Positions 1 through 5,070 of a DNA stretch of 5,116 bases are shown piece by piece (the stretch's first letter is position 1; each line of letters opens with the position of its first letter). The DNA lies in NCBI GenBank assembly GCA_031283505.1, contig JAITBO010000031.1, positions 1-5,116 on the forward strand. Direction: 5' to 3'. The position numbers and the translations under genes are program-made. Source of the DNA: Treponema sp. (lineage in GTDB: Bacteria > Spirochaetota > Spirochaetia > Treponematales > Breznakiellaceae). The notes beneath the pieces are model-generated. The model made no database searches, was not told where the DNA came from, and saw only the letters and a program-made list of their open reading frames with translations.

Positions 1-33
1 TCGGTAACCCGGTTGGTTGTCGAACAAGTCCCA

Positions 34-64
34 CGGTTTCTCAGGCTAAAGCCTTACGAGACCG
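34..64. repeat. Interrupted inverted repeat (stem-loop)
   Basis: CGGT at 34-37 pairs with ACCG at 61-64, CTC at 40-42 with GAG at 58-60, and AGGC at 43-46 with GCCT at 51-54, leaving a TAAA loop and small bulges. About eleven base pairs in total. It neighbours the perfect palindrome at 81-108 and looks like part of the same repetitive block. Function unknown; no T-tract follows on either strand. Confidence 0.5.
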
Positions 65-80
65 CATTCTTTAACGGAAT

Positions 81-108
81 TTGTTCGGAAACTGAGATTT
101 CCGAACAA
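81..108. repeat. Perfect 11-bp inverted repeat with 6-nt loop
   Basis: TTGTTCGGAAA (81-91) and TTTCCGAACAA (98-108) are exact reverse complements separated by CTGAGA. The right arm continues into GTC, and the 10-mer CGAACAAGTC at 102-111 also occurs directly at 21-30. The AAACTGA at the loop resembles the centre of the hairpin at 357-383, suggesting related palindromic units. There is no run of T after it on either strand, so a simple intrinsic terminator is unlikely; an interspersed palindromic repeat is the better guess. Confidence 0.75.
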
Positions 109-183
109 GTCTACTATAAAAACATGGGCGGGAATATGATTTATACAGTGATTATTTATTGGTAAGCACTGAAAAGACGATGA

Positions 184-202
184 CGGCCGGCTATCCGGGC
201 CG
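184..202 (-). terminator. GC-rich hairpin, possible weak terminator
   Basis: CGGCCGG (184-190), loop CTAT, then CCGGGCCG (195-202) form a 7-bp G/C stem with one bulged G. Read on the minus strand, the direction of the operon ending at 391, the stem is followed by TCATCGTCTTTTC, a broken T-rich tract. The T-tract starts late and is interrupted, so termination is only a possibility. The site lies about 190 nt beyond the last stop codon. Confidence 0.3.
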
Positions 203-238
203 ATCAACAATGTCATAAGCCAGGATTCTTACTTGAGC

Positions 239-288
239 CAGTCCTAAAACTAATTGACTGCACGCTAACGCTCACAGTTTTGGGACAG
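239..288. repeat. 13-bp imperfect inverted repeat, 24-nt spacer
   Basis: CAGTCCTAAAACT (239-251) is the reverse complement of AGTTTTGGGACAG (276-288) except at two positions, one of which could form a G-U pair in RNA. The spacer contains GACTG (256-260), which can compete for the left arm CAGTC, and a direct ACGCTAACGC doublet. The right arm AGTTTTGGGA recurs at 372-381. Confidence 0.55.
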
Positions 289-307
289 ATTCTTGCAGCT
301 TTCAGAC

Positions 308-319
308 TTTCAACCTGCG
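308..319 (+). repeat. 12-bp direct repeat, copy 1 of 2
   Basis: TTTCAACCTGCG here is repeated exactly at 439-450, inside the last codons of the PHP gene. The two copies bracket about 120 bp that include the end of the PHP reading frame and the hairpin at 357-383. This could mark the edges of a small inserted element, or be chance. Confidence 0.45.
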
Positions 320-356
320 AACCGAAGGTCCGGCAAAACTGCGAATTTCAAGGTTG

Positions 357-383
357 TTTTTCCAAAACTGAAGTTTTGGGAAA
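357..383. repeat. Hairpin immediately downstream of the operon
   Basis: CCAAAACT (362-369) pairs with AGTTTTGG (372-379) across a GA loop, extended by TTT (359-361) with AAA (381-383) around one bulged G. It begins 8 nt after the stop codon of the PHP gene, a position typical for a 3'-end structure. On the minus strand it is followed by AAAAACAACC rather than a T-run, so it is not a canonical rho-independent terminator; it might stabilise the transcript end or simply be one of the local palindromic repeats. Confidence 0.55.
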
Positions 384-390
384 GCCTCAC

Positions 391-1218
391 TTATTCTTGT
401 ATATCAGTGTCAAATATTTTTTCACAAAAAGGCGGTTTTTTCAACCTGCGCTGGGTTATCCGGCCCTCCCCTTCGCGGACATATACCCATTTCGGGAGGT
501 CTTCATCTCCGTGCAGGAAGCAACGGCCTTCCGGCATCAGGAGACCGGCGATGGCATTTTCCCGTATAGCCTGAACATAGTCCTGAATGGTTTCCATCTT
601 TTTGTCCAGATAGACACCGCAGACAGGGCCGGTCTCAAGCTGATCCGTGCCATGGATGTCCGAACCGGCGGTAACCGGGAGGTTCAGGGACCTAGCGTAG
701 TGCATGGCCAGGGCATCGAAAGAGGGATCATTGCCGCCGTTGACCACCTCTACGGCATCCACCCAGCGGGGAGAAAGGTATATACAGGGAATATAAGCCC
801 TGTCCCGAAAAGGGTGGGCCTGAACCACACAGCCGCCGTACTTGCGGACTTCCCGGTATTGCTCCGGCACGGACCAATTGACCGCCTCGGGATACTCCAG
901 GAGCCATTCCTTCCCCAGGCCGTAAACCAGATAGTCATCGCCGTCAAAGGTCTCCTCCCAGCCAAAGAAGACATCGAGACCCGCCTTTTCCCCTTCCCGG
1001 CGGGCTTCCTCGTACCCGCGGCAATACCCTTCGACCCACCGCTCCCAGGGCATATCCCGATCTACGGCGGTATTGCCGTTGAAGAAGTGATCGGTAACAA
1101 TGATACCGGCATAGCCCATATCTTTGTAACGCCGGATATAGTCCCGCCCCCGGGCCTTTCCACAGGAGCTTCCCTGAACAGTGTGCAGATGGGTCTCGTA
1201 GAGGTACTTCACCGGCAT
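391..1218 (-). CDS. PHP-domain metal-dependent phosphoesterase
   Basis: A 275-residue protein of the PHP (polymerase and histidinol phosphatase) superfamily, probably a cytosolic metal-dependent phosphohydrolase of unknown substrate. The ligand set is visible: THLHT near the N-terminus (H10, H12), TDHF (D43, H44), GWEET (E88/E89), AHPF (H135), VEVVN (E157) and GSDIHG (D187, H189). This is the trinuclear-type pattern of PHP hydrolases. No polymerase or extra domain is attached. The tail after about residue 255 is basic and looks non-conserved. It is the last gene of the operon. The ATG at 1218 lacks a good Shine-Dalgarno; a GTG at 1212 forms a GTGA overlap with a short ORF and may be the real, coupled start. 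An in-frame stop lies upstream within yjbQ. PHP membership is secure; substrate cannot be read from the sequence. Confidence 0.93.
   Translation of the reverse strand: MPVKYLYETHLHTVQGSSCGKARGRDYIRRYKDMGYAGIIVTDHFFNGNTAVDRDMPWERWVEGYCRGYEEARREGEKAGLDVFFGWEETFDGDDYLVYGLGKEWLLEYPEAVNWSVPEQYREVRKYGGCVVQAHPFRDRAYIPCIYLSPRWVDAVEVVNGGNDPSFDALAMHYARSLNLPVTAGSDIHGTDQLETGPVCGVYLDKKMETIQDYVQAIRENAIAGLLMPEGRCFLHGDEDLPKWVYVREGEGRITQRRLKKPPFCEKIFDTDIQE
439..450 (+). repeat. 12-bp direct repeat, copy 2 of 2
   Basis: An exact copy of TTTCAACCTGCG from 308-319, located within the PHP coding region about 19 codons before its stop. If the repeats bound an insertion, the basic C-terminal tail of the PHP protein (residues from about 257) would be derived from the inserted DNA. 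Confidence 0.45.
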
Positions 1219-1265
1219 TCCGCAAGACCCGGCCTGTCCGTAGCCGGGGAAAAAAAAGCGTTCAT
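1209..1265 (-). CDS. 18-codon ORF linking yjbQ and the PHP gene
   Basis: ATG at 1265-1263 overlaps the yjbQ stop as ATGA and sits 4 nt behind a strong GGGGGAGG ribosome binding site (1277-1270), by far the best in the operon. It encodes MNAFFSPATDRPGLAECR and stops with TGA at 1211-1209, which overlaps a GTG (1212-1210) in the PHP frame as GTGA. It could be a coupling peptide that delivers ribosomes to the PHP start. It also contains a run of eight T on the coding strand just after the start; one extra T would fuse it in frame to the PHP protein as a 291-residue product. So it may be a leader peptide, the product of a frameshift, or the true PHP N-terminus if the run length is a sequencing error. 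Confidence 0.4.
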   Translation of the reverse strand: MNAFFSPATDRPGLAECR

Positions 1266-1696
1266 TTTGCCTCCCCCATTACCCGAACGCAGACCCTGCG
1301 GGTCCGGGGGCCGTCGTATTCGTTGAACCAAATCCCCTGCCAGGTTCCTAAAAGCAACGCGCCGTCTGCCACGATGAGGGTAATCGACGGCCCGACCAGG
1401 CTCGTCTTGGTATGGGCTGCGGAATTCCCCTCCCCGTGACGGAATTCCCGGCGATCCGGAGATATGGCGCCCAAAGCCAAGAGTACGTCACGGGGCACAT
1501 CAGGATCGGCGTTTTCGTTCACCGTTACCGCCGCAGTGGTATGGGGTACAAAGACCACACAGATTCCCTCTGCTACGCCGGAAACCGCAACGATCTTCCG
1601 CACCTCGTCTGAGATATTAAGCCATTCATCCTTACGGGATGTATGAAGGGTAAACGCAGCTAACGATGTCATAGTATACGCATAAGAATATACCAT
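1262..1696 (-). CDS. yjbQ: YjbQ/UPF0047 family protein
   Basis: Small cytosolic protein of the UPF0047 (YjbQ) family. Family members have been reported to give weak thiamine-phosphate synthase activity, but the physiological role is not settled. Hallmarks present: PHTTAAVTVNENADPDV, then HGEGNSAAHTKTSLVG with the conserved histidines, and ADGALLLGTWQGIW followed by a conserved Arg-rich last strand (RTRRVCVRV). I give the ATG at 1696 (144 residues), preceded by a modest AGG. Alternatives are the TTG at 1732 (156 residues), which overlaps the ATL stop as TTGA behind GGAG, and the ATG at 1672 (136 residues), which best matches the usual family length and N-terminus but has no ribosome binding site. 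It is the fourth gene of the operon and its stop overlaps the next ATG. Confidence 0.92.
   Translation of the reverse strand: MVYSYAYTMTSLAAFTLHTSRKDEWLNISDEVRKIVAVSGVAEGICVVFVPHTTAAVTVNENADPDVPRDVLLALGAISPDRREFRHGEGNSAAHTKTSLVGPSITLIVADGALLLGTWQGIWFNEYDGPRTRRVCVRVMGEAK
1270..1277 (-). promoter_or_regulatory. Strong ribosome binding site at the yjbQ end
   Basis: GGGGGAGG on the minus strand, 4 nt before the ATG at 1265. It lies inside the final codons of yjbQ and serves the 18-codon ORF, not the annotated PHP start about 50 nt further on. It bears on which start the PHP protein uses. Confidence 0.6.
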
Positions 1697-1728
1697 ACGG
1701 ACCTGCCCCTGGTTAAGTCCGGTAAAAT

Positions 1729-2040
1729 TCAATTATCTCCAAAATAATTGTATACAGTCATGTCTACATGGCCGGCGTCCGAAACTTCCACTCCTTCGGA
1801 ACGCAGCAGGGCGATCTGCATCTCCCGGCCCTGGCAGCTTTCCAGGGCGATGGAACCATCGGCACGGATGATGCGGTGCCAAGGGAGCGCACAGGAAAGG
1901 GACAGGGAGTGCAACGCCCGGACGACCTGACGCGCCCCGTTGGGGAGACCCGCCGCATGGGCCACATCCCGGTAACAGGCGACACGGCCCGGAGGGACGG
2001 AGCGGAGACAGTCAACGATGCGGTGGGTAGTCTCAGTCAT
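1729..2040 (-). CDS. Alkyltransferase-like (ATL) DNA-binding protein
   Basis: A 103-residue protein equal to the C-terminal DNA-binding domain of O6-methylguanine-DNA methyltransferase. The motif order is standard: VPPGRVACYRDVA with the tyrosine that flips the base (Y23), GLPNGARQVVRAL with the arginine finger (R37), and LPWHRII, where MGMT has PCHR. Trp replaces the alkyl-acceptor Cys (W54), the signature of ATL proteins, which bind O6-alkylguanine without repairing it and hand it to nucleotide excision repair. It therefore cannot be a suicide methyltransferase. The ATG at 2040 lies inside the end of the upstream gene (ATGACTGA, 8-nt overlap) and has no Shine-Dalgarno of its own, so coupled translation is likely. 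A longer frame to 2118 exists but the extra residues are low-complexity Ser/Arg readings of the neighbour gene. The extension after residue 88 is not conserved. Confidence 0.92.
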   Translation of the reverse strand: MTETTHRIVDCLRSVPPGRVACYRDVAHAAGLPNGARQVVRALHSLSLSCALPWHRIIRADGSIALESCQGREMQIALLRSEGVEVSDAGHVDMTVYNYFGDN

Positions 2041-3841
2041 GCTGACAGGCCAAACAGACAAGGAACAGGACGAAGAAGAAAAGGGCGCCCGCAAAGACGA
2101 CGACCGCAGCCGGCACAAAAGATAGGGAGAGGATGAGCCGGATCCCCAGTATATTCATAGCAGCCCGGTAGATACGTATCACTCCATCGAAAACCAGGGG
2201 AAGGATAAAGAGCATGGGAATACCCAAATACAGGGGTCTCTGGACGGCACGGTAACGCCAGCCTATGACGAGAGTCAATATCAGAAGGGCCAAAAAGTAG
2301 AGGGGCACGGCAAAACGGCTAAGGATTTCCGCCGCAAATACTTGGGATACATAGCCGTAGACATTCAGGGTTCTTTCGGCGGCGAAAAGTTCCCCGATAT
2401 AGAAGTTGTCCACCCCACGACGGACTTGAGTAGAAAGAAGGAAATCCTCATAGGATATGTCCAGCATCACCTGGGTATCGCCCAGGTCCAGTCCGTTATC
2501 GTACCTTATGGAACCGGGCAGGCCGGGACCGGTCCATACCGGTTCCCACCGTCGTTTTTCGTTATCCCGGTCCAGGGCCCTAAGCAGGAGGAGAACCCGC
2601 TTTTGATCTCCCAGAGTCCTGGGCAAAACCTTGGCGTACCGGGCTTCAAGCCGGTTTTCAAGCTCCCCCTTTTCGTCAAAGACCAGGAGTTCCACGCCTG
2701 TCCCGTAGGAATAATCCGGAGAAGCCGCCAGGGACCGGATTTGCAGGACCATACGACCGTAGGACCTCCCGGCGGAAGTCCAACGGGGTACGGAAAAAAC
2801 CGCTCCGCTCAAAATTTCACCCAAGGTCATCCCGGATTCATCTATGAAGAAGGCGATTTCCTCAAGCCTCTGTTCACATTCATTCAGGAAGTTGATCACA
2901 TCCGGGTCTTTGGGGGTTAAGGCCATAAGCTCTTTGAACAGATAATATCCCCGTATCCAATCCTGGGCGATCATCGCTTCATAGGCCGCGTTTTTCAGGC
3001 GGTACAACCGCATCGCCTGGGTTTCCCGGCTGTTCGGCTCCAGGGAAGCAATGGCGTTCCAGGCGCGGCTCGCGGTACGGGCCGCCTCCACGGTTTCCAC
3101 GCTGCCTTCCCGGGCAAGACGGCCTGACAAAGTGGCGAACCAATGGGCATCGTAATACCGCTCCTCCCGGAGGGCGGTTTCCGCCAGATCCAAAGCTTCC
3201 GCCGCGTCCACCGGTTCCCACCGGCCAGAAGGATCAGGCTCCTCCAAAACAGCGGAAAGCGGAGCCGCCGTCTGATCCCCTGGACGATCAAAGCGGGATT
3301 CTTCCATTTCGACGAAAACCGCAGACCTCAGATCTTCAAGGTCCGGACTGTTGGGCCAAATCCCTTCGCATACCCCAAGAAATCGAGATGCTTCGAGCCA
3401 ATCCCCGGCGGCGGTATGGGAACGTGCGCGGGAAGCGGACTCCAAAAAAAGCCGACCCCGAAAACGCATATCCGCATCCCTGTCCCACGCTAGGGGGTAA
3501 ATCAGAAAACAGAGAACCCCATAAACAAGGGCGGCGCTTACGGCGGTGATAATGGGACTCTTGAAGGTATCCAAAAATTTGGGGGAAATATAAGTAAGCT
3601 GGCTGCCTACGGCAGGCGCAAGGCCAAAAGGGATGACCATAGCCGACATAGCCAGGGCCGGAAAAAGGTCGATCCAGTTCAGAATCCCCCGGGTAAGCCG
3701 CCAGGAAAGGGAAAAAAGCGCCAGAGGCGGCGGCTCGCCAGGGAAAAGCAACCTTAACCCCATTATGCCGAAGAAAGAAGCCAGCACATAATAGACGAAT
3801 ATCCCCGGCGGAGAAAGCAGGACCTCTCTTTTCAGCTTCAC
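2033..3841 (-). CDS. Six-TM membrane protein with TPR-like repeats
   Basis: A 602-residue integral membrane protein I do not recognise by name. Predicted helices: TM1 about 14-33, TM2 55-77, TM3 97-116, then about 390 extramembrane residues, then TM4 509-528, TM5 537-556, TM6 570-597. The central part has helical TPR-like units (about 129-165, 213-245, 283-320; the last ends LMALTPKDPDVINFLNECE). Residues 331-475 look beta-rich (FSVPRWTSAGRSYGRM; VELLVFDEKGELENRLEARY). The stretch YIGELFAAERTLNVYGYV and the following SRFAVPLYFLAL resemble the end of the periplasmic domain and TM4 of LptF/LptG permeases. That relation is an inference from topology and a few motifs. Start is GTG at 3841, with GAGG 8 nt upstream, overlapping the previous stop as GTGA. 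Second gene of the operon; likely acts with the 305-residue partner. Confidence 0.88.
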   Translation of the reverse strand: MKLKREVLLSPPGIFVYYVLASFFGIMGLRLLFPGEPPPLALFSLSWRLTRGILNWIDLFPALAMSAMVIPFGLAPAVGSQLTYISPKFLDTFKSPIITAVSAALVYGVLCFLIYPLAWDRDADMRFRGRLFLESASRARSHTAAGDWLEASRFLGVCEGIWPNSPDLEDLRSAVFVEMEESRFDRPGDQTAAPLSAVLEEPDPSGRWEPVDAAEALDLAETALREERYYDAHWFATLSGRLAREGSVETVEAARTASRAWNAIASLEPNSRETQAMRLYRLKNAAYEAMIAQDWIRGYYLFKELMALTPKDPDVINFLNECEQRLEEIAFFIDESGMTLGEILSGAVFSVPRWTSAGRSYGRMVLQIRSLAASPDYSYGTGVELLVFDEKGELENRLEARYAKVLPRTLGDQKRVLLLLRALDRDNEKRRWEPVWTGPGLPGSIRYDNGLDLGDTQVMLDISYEDFLLSTQVRRGVDNFYIGELFAAERTLNVYGYVSQVFAAEILSRFAVPLYFLALLILTLVIGWRYRAVQRPLYLGIPMLFILPLVFDGVIRIYRAAMNILGIRLILSLSFVPAAVVVFAGALFFFVLFLVCLACQHD

Positions 3842-4755
3842 CTGGAGGGCCTCGTTCCCCGCGCCAGATTAACCAGGACAGTATACAGGATGATCAGAAC
3901 AGCCAGGGCGCAGAAAATAATGGGGGTTATTATGATTGGAGGAATATCCGCTTTTAAAAACAACAGGATGAATTGCTGTATCTCCAGGGAATCAAGGAAA
4001 GTCCCGGCGGCCAGTATACCCCGAAAGACCAGAACGCCCAAAAAGACATTCGCCAGAGGCCAGGATGTCAGGCCCATGACAAAGCGGAGGGAAGACAGGA
4101 GGAAGCAGAGGGTCCCCAGATATATGCCGAAAGGGATAAACCCCTCATTCAGCCGGTCCCGGAGTTGTCCCGCAGTCAGAGAAAAATCGAGGATTAAACT
4201 GGTGATAAAATAAGGACCTCCTATCCTGAAGGGAACGGAAGGCAGGGTAAAACCAGCGTTAACCGGCCCCATAGGGGTTTTCTGGTAGATAAGGGGCCGG
4301 TCGGGGACGGCTATCACCCGGGAACCGTCCGGCTTCAACGGTCCGTCCAGAAGAATCACCGCCGTCTCTCCCTGGGTAAGGATGAGTCCCGGCCCTCCCA
4401 GGACAGGCGGCTCGGTTTTACCGGGTATGACCGCAACGGAATTCACATGGAACAACCCCAGGAATAAGCCAGCCGAAAAAACACAGGACAGAACGAAAAC
4501 ACACAGGATACTCAAAGGCAGGGAAAAGGACTTCCGGGCTGAATAACTAAGGGTCAGCAAAACCGATATATACAGGGTTACAGGAAGCGCCCATTGACCG
4601 GCGGAGATCAAAGAAGCGAAAATCTCCAAGGCTTCGGCGGGGATAAGACAGGCGGCATCTATCCAAATATGGAGGTAACGGATTGCGGAAGCAACCGGGA
4701 AAATCATTAGAAAAGAAAGGCCAAAAAAAAGCGCCAGCCGCAGAAGACTCTTCAC
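3838..4755 (-). CDS. Six-TM membrane protein, partner of the 602-aa protein
   Basis: A 305-residue hydrophobic protein with no name I can assign. Predicted helices: about 5-26, 54-73, 78-103, then a soluble stretch of roughly 100 residues rich in Gly, Pro and beta-type sequence (104-205), then 206-226, 233-251 and 272-296. The C-terminus is short and basic. The 3 + domain + 3 plan matches the downstream 602-residue protein and is the plan of LptF/LptG permeases, but it is shorter than that family (about 360) and I see no diagnostic motif. The N-terminal helix could be read as a signal peptide (ending near PVASA), but the other helices make it a TM anchor. Start is GTG at 4755; a TAA two codons upstream excludes an earlier start, and AGG lies 8 nt before it. 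It is the first gene of the operon, so its leader carries the control signals. Confidence 0.86.
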   Translation of the reverse strand: MKSLLRLALFFGLSFLMIFPVASAIRYLHIWIDAACLIPAEALEIFASLISAGQWALPVTLYISVLLTLSYSARKSFSLPLSILCVFVLSCVFSAGLFLGLFHVNSVAVIPGKTEPPVLGGPGLILTQGETAVILLDGPLKPDGSRVIAVPDRPLIYQKTPMGPVNAGFTLPSVPFRIGGPYFITSLILDFSLTAGQLRDRLNEGFIPFGIYLGTLCFLLSSLRFVMGLTSWPLANVFLGVLVFRGILAAGTFLDSLEIQQFILLFLKADIPPIIITPIIFCALAVLIILYTVLVNLARGTRPSR

Positions 4756-4781
4756 TTGTTAAGCCTAACATGGGAAAACCC

Positions 4782-4793
4782 CTCTTGCAAGAG
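4782..4793. promoter_or_regulatory. Perfect 12-bp palindrome in the operon leader
   Basis: CTCTTGCAAGAG is its own reverse complement and lies 27-38 nt upstream of the GTG start of the first operon gene. Just downstream on the minus strand, GGG TTTT CCC (4781-4772) can form a short hairpin before the ribosome binding site. The palindrome could be an operator for a dimeric regulator or, in RNA, a self-pairing element. No known regulator is matched. Confidence 0.4.
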
Positions 4794-4811
4794 CGGAATC
4801 TTTTCCATACC

Positions 4812-4820
4812 TTATCCACA
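4812..4820 (+). promoter_or_regulatory. DnaA-box-like 9-mer
   Basis: TTATCCACA matches the strict DnaA box consensus exactly. It sits in an A/T-rich intergenic region about 57 nt upstream of the operon start. I see no second clean box: TTATGGACA at 5069-5077 is a mismatched look-alike at the start of the next gene. A lone box could let DnaA act on the operon promoter, or be chance. There is no evidence of a full origin. Confidence 0.4.
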
Positions 4821-4879
4821 GGCGAAATATCGCTTTTGCTTGATAAACTATACATTCTATTCCGGTACAGAAAGTATAA

Positions 4880-4907
4880 TTTACATTTTTAATGCGGTAA
4901 GTATCAT
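4880..4907 (+). promoter_or_regulatory. Candidate promoter for the gene at 5071
   Basis: TTTACA (4880-4885) and TATCAT (4902-4907) each differ from the sigma-70 consensus hexamers at one position and are 16 nt apart. Transcription would start near 4914 and leave a leader of about 155 nt before the ATG at 5071. CATAAT at 4905-4910 is an alternative -10 with a long spacer. Confidence 0.35.
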
Positions 4908-4916
4908 AATTAAACA

Positions 4917-4947
4917 CTGTAAATCATTATAATATAAAGAGTTACAG
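4917..4947. promoter_or_regulatory. CTGTAA/TTACAG dyad around a TATAAT box
   Basis: CTGTAA (4917-4922) and TTACAG (4942-4947) are exact inverted 6-mers with a 19-nt A/T-only-like spacer that contains TATAAT readable on both strands (4928-4933 plus, 4931-4926 minus). Further half-sites TACAG at 4866-4870 and CTGTA at 4985-4989 alternate in orientation. The arrangement resembles an operator overlapping a promoter; the regulator is unknown. Confidence 0.35.
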
Positions 4948-5070
4948 GATTAAGAAAATCCATTTTCGATTGAAAAATATTAATCTGTATACAAACATGG
5001 TGATAGTCGCAAAAAGGGTTGATGAGCAAGTGGACGGTATGATACCCTGGAGGAAGATGAGGAGCCGCTT

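Larger units (their letters stand above)
1..390. other. Gene-poor, palindrome-rich intergenic region
   Basis: No convincing complete gene lies here. The stretch holds at least five inverted repeats (about 34-64, 81-108, 184-202, 239-288, 357-383) and several copies of a CAAAACTG or CAGTTTTG octamer (334-341, 363-370, reversed at 275-282). One plus-strand frame is open from the window edge to a TAA at 163-165 (54 codons), but the opposite strand is open over almost the same interval (216 down to 46) and neither peptide is recognisable, so I do not call a gene. The operon on the right ends at 391, so transcripts from it should enter this region and fold into these hairpins. Confidence 0.7.
4756..5070. 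other. A/T-rich divergent intergenic regulatory region
   Basis: This separates the minus-strand operon from the plus-strand gene starting at 5071, so both promoters should lie here. A fair sigma-70-type candidate for the plus strand is TTTACA (4880-4885), 16 nt, TATCAT (4902-4907). For the minus strand only weak boxes are seen: TATAAT at 4931-4926, TATACT at 4878-4873 and TATAGT at 4852-4847, none with a good -35. A DnaA-box sequence, a perfect 12-bp palindrome and four TACAG/CTGTA half-sites are listed separately. I find no tRNA-like fold or riboswitch I recognise. Confidence 0.7.

Noticed and set aside
46..216. Minus-strand 56-codon frame from ATG at 216
   Set aside because: It has no ribosome binding site, spans two strong hairpins, and competes with an equally open plus frame.
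1..390. CRISPR array
   Set aside because: The repeats are palindromic words of differing length and spacing, without equal-length repeats separated by unique spacers.
280..1326. 348-codon plus-strand ORF opposite the PHP gene
   Set aside because: It is antisense to a gene with all PHP metal-binding motifs, starts at TTG without a ribosome binding site, crosses the repeat block, and its product resembles no family I know.
2342..2920. 192-codon plus-strand ORF
   Set aside because: It lies wholly antisense to the 602-residue membrane protein and shows no motif or start signal; a shadow of a GC-biased gene.
4547..4855. 102-codon minus-strand ORF overlapping the start of the operon
   Set aside because: It is out of frame with the coherent six-TM protein and reads like a frame-shifted copy of it, rich in Phe, Ser and Arg.
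1674..4992. Repeated GTATAC hexamers scattered through the window
   Set aside because: Slightly more frequent than expected but without regular spacing or shared context; most fall inside genes.
5022..5042. Six-codon ORF MSKWTV before the 5071 gene
   Set aside because: Too short, without a clear ribosome binding site or any regulatory codon pattern, so not called as a leader peptide.
4756..5070. Full replication origin
   Set aside because: Only one exact DnaA box is visible, with no box array and no recognised replication gene in the window.
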